Assembly (NCBI GenBank): GCA_963757945.1
Contig: CAVWTN010000002.1
Span: 558,001-622,000, forward strand
DNA length: 64,000 nt
Source: CAVWTN01 sp963757945
GTDB lineage: Bacteria > Vulcanimicrobiota > Vulcanimicrobiia > Vulcanimicrobiales > Vulcanimicrobiaceae
Direction: 5' to 3'
A program made the position numbers and the translations under genes. The notes under the pieces were generated by a model. The model was not told the origin of the DNA. It saw only the letters and a list, made by a program, of their open reading frames with translations, and made no database searches. Below, piece after piece: positions 44,834-55,536 of this stretch (position 1 is its first letter; each line of letters begins with the position of its first letter).

Positions 44834-46030
44834 TGTGGCCGTACTGGGTCGAAGCGTTCTCCGTCCTGGCCGCGCACCGCACGCGCTCGCTGCTGACGGC
44901 GCTCGGATTGATCATCGGCGTCACCGCGGTCATCGCGATCCAAATCCTGGGCTCGGGCATGTCGGGCGCCGTGCAAGGCGTGCTCGGGAGCATCAACGAC
45001 CGCTCGTTCGTGCTCGTGCCGAACTCGCGCCAGAGCAACTTCACGCGCGCCGCCTTGAAACCCGAGGACATTCAAAACGCCAAGCGCGCGATCCCGAACA
45101 TCACGGAGGCGATCCCGGCCGTCACCATCAGCCGTCTCGTGCGCGTCGGGCATCGCAGCGCCCGGTTCTCGCTGACCGGCGAATCGGATGCGCGTTTCAT
45201 CACGACGCCCGTCCGTTACGGGCACGCCCTGACGGCCGACGAAGTGCGCTACGCGGCGAAGGTCGCGATGCTCTCGGACACGGCGTACACGCGGCTGTAC
45301 CCCGACGGCGGCGATCCGACGGGCGAGAGCTTGCGCGTCGGCGACCGGCGCTACATCATCGTGGCCGTCCTCGCGAAGCCTCGCTCGGGGATCCTGCCGA
45401 CGGTCGTGCGGGGCGATATCTTCCTGCCGTACACGACGTTCACGCAGGACGAATTGCGCGGCCGGACCGTCTTCGGCGGGCGGTTCCTGATCGCCGACCA
45501 ATCGCAGCTCGAGCGACACCGAAGCCCGGACGATGCGCTTCTTCCAAGACCTCAAGCACGGGCGCTCCGAATATCAGACCTTCGATCGCAAATCGTTCGC
45601 CAGCCTGACGGACGGCATCTTCGGAGGCCTCACGCTCGTCGTCGCGCTGATCGGGGCCGTTTCGCTCGTGGTCGCCGGGATCGGGATCTTGAACATCATG
45701 CTCGTCTCGGTCGCGGAACGAACGCGCGAGATCGGTTTGCGCAAGGCGATCGGGGCGACCCGCTTCCAAATCCTCGCGCAGTTCTTCATCGAAGCGCTGC
45801 TGCTCTCGCTGATCGGATGCGGGATCGGCCTGGGGTTCGGGGTGGCGATCGGCTGGGCGGTCAATACGTTCGGACTCGTGCAAATCTCCGGCGTCGTGGC
45901 CCCGATCCCGTGGCTGACCTCGATCGCGATCGCGACCGGATTCGCCACGCTCGTGACGCTCGCGTTCGGAACGTATCCGGCCTATCGCGCGGCCGCGCTC
46001 GACCCGATCGAGGCGCTGCGCCATGAATGA
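44833..46030 (+). pseudogene. MacB/FtsX-type ABC permease, second subunit, split by a one-base frameshift
   Basis: A second MacB-type permease in two frames. The N-terminal part, WVEAFSVLAAHRTRSLLTA to FLIADQSQLE (44833 to about 45513), is followed by DTEARTMRFFQDLKHGRSEY in the +1 frame (from 45515). The second part has the usual end: VVAGIGILNIMLVSVAERTREIGLRKAIGA and AALDPIEALRHE. Skipping one base near 45514 restores about 398 residues, matching the 402-residue partner. The remainder is fully intact, so a sequencing or assembly error or a very recent mutation is likely. The stop overlaps the ATPase start. Confidence 0.8.
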
Positions 46031-46736
46031 GCGCGCCGCGGGTCCCACGATCGACGTTCGCAACGTCACGAAGATCTACAAGAACGGCGCGCTCGAAGTG
46101 CCGGCGCTGCGCGGCGTCACGTTCTCGATCGAACGCGGCGAATACGTCGCGATCATGGGCCCCTCGGGTTCCGGAAAGTCGACGCTGATGAACCTGCTCG
46201 GGTGCCTGGACCGGCCGACGAGCGGCAGCTACGTCTTGGACGGTATCGACGTGGGGACGCTCGACGACAACGCCCTCGCGCAGATCCGGCTGCGCAAACT
46301 CGGCTTCGTCTTCCAGGGGTTCAACCTGCTGGCGCGGACGAACGCCGTCAAGAACGTCGCGCTCCCCCTCTTCTATGCGGGCGTCCCCGCGAAGCTGCGG
46401 AATGCGGCCGCGGCCGATCGCTTGCGGGAGGTCGGCCTTGGGGACCGTCTCGATCACAAGCCGAGCGAGCTCTCCGGCGGCCAGCAGCAGCGGGTCGCGA
46501 TCGCCCGGGCTCTGGTCAACGACCCGGCCGTCCTGCTCGCCGACGAGCCGACCGGGAACCTCGATTCCCAGACCAGCGCCGAGATCATGGGCCTCTTCGC
46601 CGAGCTCAACGCCACCGGCCGCACGATCATCATGGTCACCCACGACCCCGAGATCGCCCGCAACGCCAAGCGCGTCATCCGGACCCGCGACGGGCTGGTC
46701 GTCTCGGACGAGAACCAAACCGCGCGCATTTTGTGA
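46023..46736 (+). CDS. MacB/LolD-type ABC transporter ATPase
   Basis: Powers the FtsX-type permeases of the tripartite exporter. The 237-residue protein has MGPSGSGKSTLMNLLGCLD (Walker A), a Q-loop FQGFNLLARTN, LSGGQQQRVAIARALVNDP (signature), LLADEPTGNLD (Walker B) and the H-loop MVTHDPEIA. It groups by eye with MacB, LolD and YvrO-like subunits. Its ATG overlaps the preceding permease stop by eight bases. The genes TolC-HlyD-permease-permease-ATPase form one operon. Confidence 0.93.
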   Translation: MNERAAGPTIDVRNVTKIYKNGALEVPALRGVTFSIERGEYVAIMGPSGSGKSTLMNLLGCLDRPTSGSYVLDGIDVGTLDDNALAQIRLRKLGFVFQGFNLLARTNAVKNVALPLFYAGVPAKLRNAAAADRLREVGLGDRLDHKPSELSGGQQQRVAIARALVNDPAVLLADEPTGNLDSQTSAEIMGLFAELNATGRTIIMVTHDPEIARNAKRVIRTRDGLVVSDENQTARIL

Positions 46737-46801
46737 CCTTTTTCCGTTTAGCGAGTAGAGTCACCCCGTGCTCAACCGATCTTCTCTTTCGTAGGGACTA
46801 C

Positions 46802-48043
46802 ATGCAACAGAAATCTCGCATCTTTTCGACGCTCGTCGTCGGGCTCGTCGGGGCCGTGCTGGGCTCCTTCGCGATGATGCTCTTCGCCAGCACGCACTTC
46901 GCCAACGTCGCCGGCCCCGGCGGCACCCCCCCGGCCGTCAGCGCAGCCCCGGAAGTGAGGTCGGCCGGCGGCAGCGATCAGGACCGCATCGTCGGCGCGG
47001 TCAAGCGAGTCGCCCCCTCGGTCGTCGCGCTCAGCGTGACCGTCAACGGCCAGCAGCTCGTACCGACCGATCCGTTCATCGAGTTCTTCGGCGGGCGCAG
47101 CCCGCAGCAGATCCAGAAGTTCAAGGCGCGGGCATCCGGCTCGGGCTGGGTCTATTCCCGCACGGGCAACTCCGCCTTCATCGTGACGAACGCGCACGTC
47201 GTGACCCCGCCGAACCGGGCCGCGATCTCCAAGCTCGAGGTCATCTTCAAGAACGGCGACCGCGTGCCCGGAAAGGTCTATGCCTCGGACCTCTCCCACG
47301 ATCTCGCCCTGGTGAAGATCGAAAACTACGACAAGATCCCGCCCGCGATCGAGCTCGCTGATTCCGACCGGCTCCAGGCCGGCCAATGGGCTCTCGCGAT
47401 CGGCGAGCCGTTCGAGCTCAAGCAGAGCGTTTCGCTCGGCGTGGTCTCGGGCTTCAACCGCGACGAGACGATCGGCAACGATAACGGCACGGCCCAAGAG
47501 TTCAAGGGGCTCCTGCAGACCTCGGCTCCGATCAACCCGGGCAACTCGGGCGGGCCGCTGGTCGATGTCGAAGGCCGGCTCATCGGCGTGAACCAGTCGA
47601 CCGCGAATCCCCAGGCCGGGGCGCAAGGCATCGGCTTCGCGATCCCCTCGAACACGGTCAAGATCATCGTCGCCGACCTCGAGAAGACTCCCGGGACCCG
47701 CCAGGGGACGGGCGTCGGGTACATCGGCGTCCTGCTCGGGCAACTGACCCCAGAAGTCCGCGTCCAGCTCAACGACTTCAAGGGGCAGGGCGTCCTGGTC
47801 GCTCAGGTTTCGGGCGGCTCGCCGGCCGACGATGCCGGTTTGAACGCGGGCGACGTCATCCAGCGCATCGACGGCAAGGACGTCACCAAGGTCGAGGATG
47901 CCGTGGCCGCGATCAAGGCCTCCAAGCCCGGCCAGACCCTCTCGCTCAACGTCTGGAGCGGCGGCGTCAAGAAGCTGGTCTCCATCAAGGTCCAAGAACG
48001 GCCGGCGGCGCTCAACATCCCGCAGCCGCAAGATACCCCCTAG
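46802..48043 (+). CDS. HtrA/DegP-type serine protease with one PDZ domain
   Basis: Envelope protease and chaperone. The 413-residue protein has a membrane-anchor N-terminus (FSTLVVGLVGAVLGSFAMML). The trypsin-like domain has catalytic residues His132 (FIVTNAHVV), Asp167 (SHDLALVKIEN) and Ser249 (INPGNSGGPLVD). The PDZ domain has the GVLVAQVSGGSPADDAGLNAGDVI segment. The single PDZ and N-terminal anchor resemble DegS/HtrA-type proteins of Deinococcus and cyanobacteria. ATG 46802 follows AGGG by seven bases. It stands just upstream of dnaK, suggesting a shared stress-response setting. Confidence 0.92.
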   Translation: MQQKSRIFSTLVVGLVGAVLGSFAMMLFASTHFANVAGPGGTPPAVSAAPEVRSAGGSDQDRIVGAVKRVAPSVVALSVTVNGQQLVPTDPFIEFFGGRSPQQIQKFKARASGSGWVYSRTGNSAFIVTNAHVVTPPNRAAISKLEVIFKNGDRVPGKVYASDLSHDLALVKIENYDKIPPAIELADSDRLQAGQWALAIGEPFELKQSVSLGVVSGFNRDETIGNDNGTAQEFKGLLQTSAPINPGNSGGPLVDVEGRLIGVNQSTANPQAGAQGIGFAIPSNTVKIIVADLEKTPGTRQGTGVGYIGVLLGQLTPEVRVQLNDFKGQGVLVAQVSGGSPADDAGLNAGDVIQRIDGKDVTKVEDAVAAIKASKPGQTLSLNVWSGGVKKLVSIKVQERPAALNIPQPQDTP

Positions 48044-48221
48044 AGGCGCGCCGGAGAGCAACTTTTTCCGGCGGCTGCCGTATCATAGAGAGAAGCACAA
48101 ACTTCCCCTGCGCCGGGTGATCGGCGCAACTTTTCGAGCGCCGGTAAGCGGCAAGGCCGAAGCCTGGGTATCCGGGTGAGGATGGTCCGCGGCGAACGAA
48201 GTTTTCGGAGTAGAACAGCAT
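48044..48221 (+). promoter_or_regulatory. Structured leader/promoter region of dnaK
   Basis: Between htrA and dnaK, a TATCAT box (about 48081) may be a -10 element. Downstream several hairpins are visible: GCGCCG/CGGCGC around GGTGAT, GGCGC/GCGCC, CCTGG/CCGGG around GTAT, and TCCG/CGGA just before the ATG. I see neither a CIRCE nor a HAIR (HspR) element. It may be an RNA element controlling chaperone expression. Confidence 0.35.
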
Positions 48222-50087
<1,866 letters not shown>

Positions 50088-50116
50088 CCACCGCCCGCGG
50101 CTTTTGAGGTACGAGC

Positions 50117-50680
50117 ATGGAGACCGACGCACAGAACGGCGCCGAATCCGACGTCGTCACGGCGTCCGATGGTGCGAACACGGCCACGGCCGAAGGCGCG
50201 GATGCGCCTTCGAGCCGTGAAGCCGAACTGACGGCACAACTGGCGGAAGCGAACGCGCGCGCGAAAGAGCATCACGACAGCGCGCTCTACGCGATCGCGG
50301 AATTCGAAAATTACAAGCGGCGTGCCCAACGGCAAGTCGCGGACCAATTGGCGTACGGCAAGAAAGCGCTGCTGGCGAAGTTCTTGCCGGTCATCGACAA
50401 CCTCGAACGCGCCTTGGCGTTCGAGATCCCCTCGGACGGCTTGCGCGCCGGCCTCGATGCGACGTTGCGCGGTTTCGAGAACGCTCTGGCGAGCGAGAAC
50501 GTGAAGGCGCTCTCGCTCCTGGGGACGCCCTTCGACCCGCGCGTCGCGGAAGCGATCGGCACGCGAGAGTCGGCCGATGACCAGGACGACACGATCCTCG
50601 AAGTGGTCCAGCGTGGCTACACGCTCGGCGACGAGCTCCTGCGTCCGGCACTCGTCATCGTGTCGAAGAAACCGGCGTGA
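50117..50680 (+). CDS. grpE: Nucleotide exchange factor GrpE
   Basis: Nucleotide exchange factor for DnaK. The 187-residue protein has an acidic, low-complexity N-terminus, a long helix (AELTAQLAEANARAKEHHDSAL) and the signature region AIAEFENYKRRAQRQVADQLAYGK, then LLAKFLPVIDNLERAL. The C-terminal beta domain has PFDPRVAEAIGT and VVQRGYTLGDELLRPALVIVSK. It starts 29 bases after the dnaK stop, and its own stop overlaps the dnaJ GTG (GTGA). Confidence 0.95.
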   Translation: METDAQNGAESDVVTASDGANTATAEGADAPSSREAELTAQLAEANARAKEHHDSALYAIAEFENYKRRAQRQVADQLAYGKKALLAKFLPVIDNLERALAFEIPSDGLRAGLDATLRGFENALASENVKALSLLGTPFDPRVAEAIGTRESADDQDDTILEVVQRGYTLGDELLRPALVIVSKKPA

Positions 50681-51702
50681 ATTACAAAGACTACTATCAG
50701 GTTCTCGGCGTTCCGAAGAACGCGGCCCAAAAAGACATCAAATCCGCCTACCGCAAGCTCGCGCGCAAGTGGCACCCGGATGCGAACCCAACGAACCAAA
50801 AGGCCGCCGAAGAGAAGTTCAAGGAACTCCAAGAGGCCTACGAAGTTCTCGGCGACCCCGAGAAACGCACCAAATACGATGCGCTCGGCAGCGATTGGCA
50901 ACAGGCCGCGCAGCAGGCCGAAGCGCAGCGCCGCTACCGCGCGGCGCAAGCGGAGAGCGGCGCAGGCGACTTCGGCGGGGGGTTCAGCCCCGGCCGCGGC
51001 GCGCCGAGCGGATTCTCCGATTTCTTCGAGGAGTTCTTCTCGGGGATCGGGCGCCGGCCCGGGACCACGCGCGGCTTCGCGCAGCGCGGCGGGGACCTCG
51101 AGACGTCGATCGATCTGTCGCTCGCCGAGGCGTATGCCGGCGGACCGAAGTCCATTTCGCTGAGCATCGAGGATTCGTGCCCCGCATGCGAGGGGAGCGG
51201 GGTCGATCGCCGCACGCAAGGGATCTGCCCCGTTTGCCACGGCACGGGCCGCACGGTCACCTCGCGGCGCTTCAACGTGACGATCCCCAAGGGCGTGCGC
51301 GAAGGCCAGCGCATCCGGCTCGCGGGCCAGGGGAGCCGGGGAAGCGGCGGCGGTCCGAACGGAGATCTCTATCTCGTCGTGCATTTCGCGCCCGACGCGC
51401 GTTACGAGCGCAAGGGCGACGACCTTTACCTCGACTGGCCGGTCAACGTGTACGATCTGGTGCTCGGCGGCGAGGTCACGGTCCCGACGATGGCCGGCGA
51501 CGTCACGATGACGATCAAGCCCGGAACGCAGAACAACCAACGCCTGCGTCTCGGCGGCAAAGGGATGCCGCGCGCCAAAGGCGGCGGAAACGGCGATCAG
51601 TACGTGCGGCTCCAAGGCTTGTTGCCGACGAATCTCAGCGATGAAGAGAAGCTGCTGTTCATGCAACTGGCCGCGCTGCGCGAAACCCCAGTCAAACATT
51701 AA
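50677..51702 (+). CDS. DnaJ-type Hsp40 with a half-size zinc finger
   Basis: Co-chaperone that delivers substrates to DnaK. The 341-residue protein has the J domain with HPD at residues 33-35, a Gly/Phe-rich linker (about 75-150) and the C-terminal beta domains ending DEEKLLFMQLAALRE. Only two zinc-type repeats are present: CPACEGSG (Cys168/Cys171) and CPVCHGTG (Cys184/Cys187). Classical DnaJ has four, CbpA none, so this is intermediate. It starts at GTG 50677. The gene is in the dnaJ position of the operon, so I treat it as the main Hsp40 but leave the symbol open. Confidence 0.9.
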   Translation: MNYKDYYQVLGVPKNAAQKDIKSAYRKLARKWHPDANPTNQKAAEEKFKELQEAYEVLGDPEKRTKYDALGSDWQQAAQQAEAQRRYRAAQAESGAGDFGGGFSPGRGAPSGFSDFFEEFFSGIGRRPGTTRGFAQRGGDLETSIDLSLAEAYAGGPKSISLSIEDSCPACEGSGVDRRTQGICPVCHGTGRTVTSRRFNVTIPKGVREGQRIRLAGQGSRGSGGGPNGDLYLVVHFAPDARYERKGDDLYLDWPVNVYDLVLGGEVTVPTMAGDVTMTIKPGTQNNQRLRLGGKGMPRAKGGGNGDQYVRLQGLLPTNLSDEEKLLFMQLAALRETPVKH

Positions 51703-51764
51703 CAACCGATCAGCGGCGCGCAATTGCCGCGTTTCGGACCGCTTGCATCGGGTACTTGGGTGCC

Positions 51765-52946
51765 ATGCAGAGAGCAAGCATGGAGCCGAGTACTCACCCC
51801 GGTAAAACGATTGCGCTAGGACTGCTCGGCGCGGGCGGCTTCTGCGCCTTCGCGGCGGAGCGTTTTGCGAGCGTGCCGGGCGTCGCGATCGCGGGCGTCG
51901 CCGACATCAACCCCGAACCGGCGCGCGCGATCGCGGCGCATTTCAGGTTGCCCGGGATCGACGGCCCAGACGAGCTCGTGGCGCGCGCCGACATCGATCT
52001 GGTCTACATCTCGACGCCGCCGTTCCTGCATTACGAGCAATCGATGAAAGCGCTGCGCGCCGGGAAGCACGTGATCGTCGAGAAGCCGACGGCACTGACG
52101 GTCGCGCAAGCGGACGAGATGCTCGCACTCGCCAGGCAAAAGGGCCTGCTGATGGTGACGGACCTGATGCAGCGGTACAACCCGCTCTTCGAGACGATCG
52201 CAGAGATCGTCAGGCGGAAACTGCTCGGCGAGTTCCTTCACGGCTATTTCGAGAACTACGCCTCCGACGAAGGCCTCGGGCCCGAGCATTGGTTCTGGAG
52301 GCGCGAGCGCAGCGGCGGGATCTTCATCGAACACGTCGTCCACTTCTTCGACATGTTCGCGGGCTGGCTCGGCGAGGGCCATGTGGTTGCGGCGCAGCGC
52401 ACGATGCGGCCCGGCAGCGGGATCGAAGAGCAGGTCAACTGCACGATCCGCTATCGTGACGGGGCGCTCGTGACCATGTACAACGGGTTCACGCAGGCGG
52501 CGCGGATGGATCGCCAGGAGACGCGCCTCGTCTTCGAGCGAGGCGACATCACGCTCGAGGGGTGGATCCCGATCCGCACGCGCATCCACGCGCTCGTCGG
52601 CGAGGACGGTCTCAACGCGCTCGGTGCGCTGTTCCCGAGCGGCCGCTTGAAGACGGAGCCCCTGAGCCCGCACGGCGACCCCGTCACCCCGAGCCCGTCG
52701 CAGGGCGCGCCCGGCACGCGGGCTCGCCATAAGCCGCTCGCGGTCGATTGGGTGTTGGACCTGGATGACGGCTTCGGCGCCGACAAGCAGGCGCTCTACG
52801 GCGAGATGTTGCGCGCGATGCTGGCCGATCAAGTCGCCTGGATCCACGATCGGCGCCATCGCCGCAGGATCGACGAAGAGAACGGCCGGGCTTCGCTCGC
52901 GATGGCCGTCCGCGCCACGCTTCTGGCCGACCTCGCCGACCCGTAG
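51765..52946 (+). CDS. Gfo/Idh/MocA-family oxidoreductase
   Basis: An NAD(P)-dependent sugar or inositol oxidoreductase-type protein of about 393 residues. The Rossmann start is LGLLGAGGFCAFAAERFA. The family motifs DLVYISTPPFLHYEQSMKALRAGKHVIVEKPTALT (EKP-containing catalytic-lysine region) and EHVVHFFDMFAGWLGEG follow. The typical C-terminal sheet has RLVFERGDITLEGW. An unusual insert PSPSQGAPGTRAR lies near residue 308. The start is unsure: ATG 51765, ATG 51780 and TTG 51756 are all possible and none has a clear ribosome-binding site. The substrate is unknown. Confidence 0.82.
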   Translation: MQRASMEPSTHPGKTIALGLLGAGGFCAFAAERFASVPGVAIAGVADINPEPARAIAAHFRLPGIDGPDELVARADIDLVYISTPPFLHYEQSMKALRAGKHVIVEKPTALTVAQADEMLALARQKGLLMVTDLMQRYNPLFETIAEIVRRKLLGEFLHGYFENYASDEGLGPEHWFWRRERSGGIFIEHVVHFFDMFAGWLGEGHVVAAQRTMRPGSGIEEQVNCTIRYRDGALVTMYNGFTQAARMDRQETRLVFERGDITLEGWIPIRTRIHALVGEDGLNALGALFPSGRLKTEPLSPHGDPVTPSPSQGAPGTRARHKPLAVDWVLDLDDGFGADKQALYGEMLRAMLADQVAWIHDRRHRRRIDEENGRASLAMAVRATLLADLADP

Positions 52947-52960
52947 TCCGGCCGGGCGCT

Positions 52961-53614
52961 CTAGAAGTCGCTCGCCCGTAAGCCCGGGTTGATCTCCAGA
53001 TTGCGCAGCTCCCAGCGCTCGACGCTGCGTTCGGCTTCGAAACGCTCCCGGCGCAGCGGAAGACTCGTCTGCGTGAAGATCGTGACGACATCGCGCGTGA
53101 CCAGGCGGTCCTTCTTAGAGTCGGTGCTGCACACGGGCCCTGGGGCGTGGTCGAACTCGATCGCGGTCGTCGCCCGGCCCTCGACGACGGGGCCCGGGGC
53201 GATGCGCACGTCGTCTGCGTGGGCGGCGAAACACTCGAGCACCTTGCCGAAATCCGGCGTCAGCACCGAGTTCCCGCGCTTGGACATCGCCCGCGGATCG
53301 TCCAGCCCGAACGCGAGGCGGACGAAACCGAGGATCCCGCCCGGCCGCACGCTGACGCGATCGCCGCCGTTCCAAGCCAGGACCGTCCCTCGCGACGGGC
53401 CGTCGAGGATCTCCATCTTCGCGTGGTCCGGCCGGAGCAGCGAGAAGCGGACCTGGCGCACGTCCCAATTCTCGCCGACGAGCTCGTTTGCGGCGATGTC
53501 GACCCGGTAGTCGTTGACCGTCGACCAAGTGCCGGCCAGCCGCGCCAGCAGATCGTGGGTCTCGCTCGGATCCCCAGCGAGCGCGAGGCCGGCGGCCAAG
53601 AGCAGAGCGTGCAT
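52961..53614 (-). CDS. Periplasmic LolA/DUF1571-like lipoprotein-carrier-type protein
   Basis: A 217-residue exported protein, tentatively LolA-like. A short signal sequence (HALLLAAGLALAG) is followed by a beta-rich pattern typical of outer-membrane lipoprotein carriers or DUF1571 proteins: VNDYRVDIAANELVGENW, VRFSLLRPDHAKMEILDGP, GGDRVSVRPGG, DRLVTRDVVTIFTQTSLPLRRERFEAER. The start is ATG 53614. It converges with the oxidoreductase and diverges from the MsbA-like gene. Family assignment is weak. Confidence 0.5.
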   Translation of the reverse strand: MHALLLAAGLALAGDPSETHDLLARLAGTWSTVNDYRVDIAANELVGENWDVRQVRFSLLRPDHAKMEILDGPSRGTVLAWNGGDRVSVRPGGILGFVRLAFGLDDPRAMSKRGNSVLTPDFGKVLECFAAHADDVRIAPGPVVEGRATTAIEFDHAPGPVCSTDSKKDRLVTRDVVTIFTQTSLPLRRERFEAERSVERWELRNLEINPGLRASDF

Positions 53615-53716
53615 CGGCCGGAAGGTTTGGTGGCGTGGTCGCCCGGGCCCTACGGCAACCCTCCGAACGCCCCCAAGGTCTAACGGCATGTGTTAGGCGG
53701 CCCTCCCACCCACTTG

Positions 53717-55522
53717 ATGTGGTCGAGCATGTTCAACCCCGACAAGCCCCGCGTGCGGCGGCCTGTCGAGTGGCGGCGCATCGGCGCGCTCTTTCTCCCG
53801 TACTGGCGCAAGGAGGCGGGGGTCCTCGCCTGCATCCTGCTGGGCGCGCTGCTGGGCCTGGGCCCGACGATCTTCACGAAATGGCTGATCGACGACGCGC
53901 TCGCGCGGCACGATGAGAAGGCGCTGGTGCTCGACGTGGCGGGGATGGTCGCGGCGGCGATCGTCGCGGGCCTCGTCGGCGTGTACCAGGGCTTCCTGAA
54001 CTCGTTCGTCGGTGAAGGCATCATGCGCGACATGCGGACGAATCTCGTCTCGCATCTACACCGCATGCCGATCTCGTTCTTCACGAATACGAAGACGGGC
54101 GAGATCATGAACCGCGTCTCGAGCGACGTCGACAACATCGACAACGTCGTGACCGGCACGTTCGTGACGATCGTGACGAACCTGGCCGTCATGCTCACGA
54201 CCGTCGTGACCATGTTCTACCTGGATTGGCGGCTCGCGCTCTTGGCGCTCGCGGTCGTGCCGTTCATGATCTTGCCGCTCGGGCCCGTCGGCCAGCGCAT
54301 GTACAACATCCGCAAGCTCACCCGCGAAAAGCGCGATCAGATCGAGAGCATCACGCAGGAGACGCTGTCGATCTCGGGGATCACGCTGATCAAATCGTTC
54401 GTGCGCGAGGCCTACGAGGGCAAGCGATTCTTCGCCGTCGGGACCGATCTGATGGCGCTGGAGATTCGCTTGGCGATGGTGGGCCGCTGGTTCATCGCCG
54501 CGATCACCGCGATGGTCGTGATCGGCCCGGCGATCGTGTGGCTGGCCGGCGGCTACCTGGCCTTGAAGGGGACGCTCACGATCGGCACGATCGTGGCGTT
54601 CGTCACGCTGTTGGGACGCCTCTATACGCCGGCCTCGGGCCTGGCGAGCGTTCAAGTGCAGATCGTCAGCGCTCTCGCGGTCTTCGAGCGGATCTTCGAG
54701 TATCTCGATATGACGCCCGAGGGCGCCGTCGACGCCGCGCGGCCGGGCGGCGGCCGCAAGCTCGCGACCGTGCGCGGCGAGATCCGTTTCGAGGACGTCC
54801 ACTTCTCCTACACTCCGGAGCGGACCGCGCTCGACGGCGTGACGCTGACGATCGAACCGGGTCAGGTCGCGGCGCTCGTCGGCCCTTCAGGCGCCGGGAA
54901 GACGACGATCACGCAGCTCGTCCCGCGCTTCTACGATCCGCAATCGGGCGTCGTCCGCATCGACGGCATCGACGCGCGCGATCTCGACCTGCAGTCGCTG
55001 CGCGCCCACATCGGTATCGTCACGCAAGAGACCTATCTCTTCCACGATACGATCCTCGCGAATCTGCGCTACGGCCGGATCGACGCGACACAAGACGACA
55101 TCGAGCGCGCCGCGCGCGCGGCGAACATTCACGAATTCATCGCGGGGCTGCCGGCGGGCTACGATACGATCGTCGGTGAACGCGGCCACAAGCTCTCCGG
55201 CGGCGAACGCCAGCGCCTCGCGATCGCGCGCGTCCTGCTCAAGGACCCGCGGATCCTGATCCTCGACGAAGCGACGAGCGCGCTCGATTCCCACAACGAA
55301 ACGCTGATCCAGGAAGCGCTCGTGCCCTTGATGCAGGGCCGAACCAGCCTCGTGATCGCGCATCGTCTCTCGACGATCCTTTCGGCGGACGCGATCTTCG
55401 TCGTGGAGCACGGGCGCATCGTCGAACGCGGCACGCACTCCGAGCTGCTGGCGCGCGGCGGCAGTTACGCTTCGCTCTATTGGGACCAGTTTCGCGACCA
55501 GGTGCCGGTCGCAGGCACATAG
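53717..55522 (+). CDS. ABC exporter, fused permease-ATPase (MsbA/lipid or drug type)
   Basis: A homodimeric type-IV exporter, about 601 residues. Six membrane helices form the N-terminal domain (ACILLGALLGLGPTIFTKWL, and on to IAAITAMVVIGPAIVWLAGG). The ATPase has VGPSGAGKTTITQLVPRF (Walker A), QETYLFHDTILANLRYG (Q-loop), KLSGGERQRLAIARVLLKDP, ILDEATSALDSH and IAHRLSTI. Substrate classes range from lipid A precursors to drugs; MsbA-like lipid export is only one option. The start is unsure (ATG 53717 or GTG 53690). Confidence 0.92.
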   Translation: MWSSMFNPDKPRVRRPVEWRRIGALFLPYWRKEAGVLACILLGALLGLGPTIFTKWLIDDALARHDEKALVLDVAGMVAAAIVAGLVGVYQGFLNSFVGEGIMRDMRTNLVSHLHRMPISFFTNTKTGEIMNRVSSDVDNIDNVVTGTFVTIVTNLAVMLTTVVTMFYLDWRLALLALAVVPFMILPLGPVGQRMYNIRKLTREKRDQIESITQETLSISGITLIKSFVREAYEGKRFFAVGTDLMALEIRLAMVGRWFIAAITAMVVIGPAIVWLAGGYLALKGTLTIGTIVAFVTLLGRLYTPASGLASVQVQIVSALAVFERIFEYLDMTPEGAVDAARPGGGRKLATVRGEIRFEDVHFSYTPERTALDGVTLTIEPGQVAALVGPSGAGKTTITQLVPRFYDPQSGVVRIDGIDARDLDLQSLRAHIGIVTQETYLFHDTILANLRYGRIDATQDDIERAARAANIHEFIAGLPAGYDTIVGERGHKLSGGERQRLAIARVLLKDPRILILDEATSALDSHNETLIQEALVPLMQGRTSLVIAHRLSTILSADAIFVVEHGRIVERGTHSELLARGGSYASLYWDQFRDQVPVAGT

Positions 55523-55536
55523 CAAGTCGGGCGTCG

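Noticed and set aside
48044..48221. CIRCE or HspR-type operator before dnaK
   Set aside because: No TTAGCACTC-N9-GAGTGCTAA-like or CTTGAGT-N7-ACTCAAG-like dyad could be found on reading both strands.
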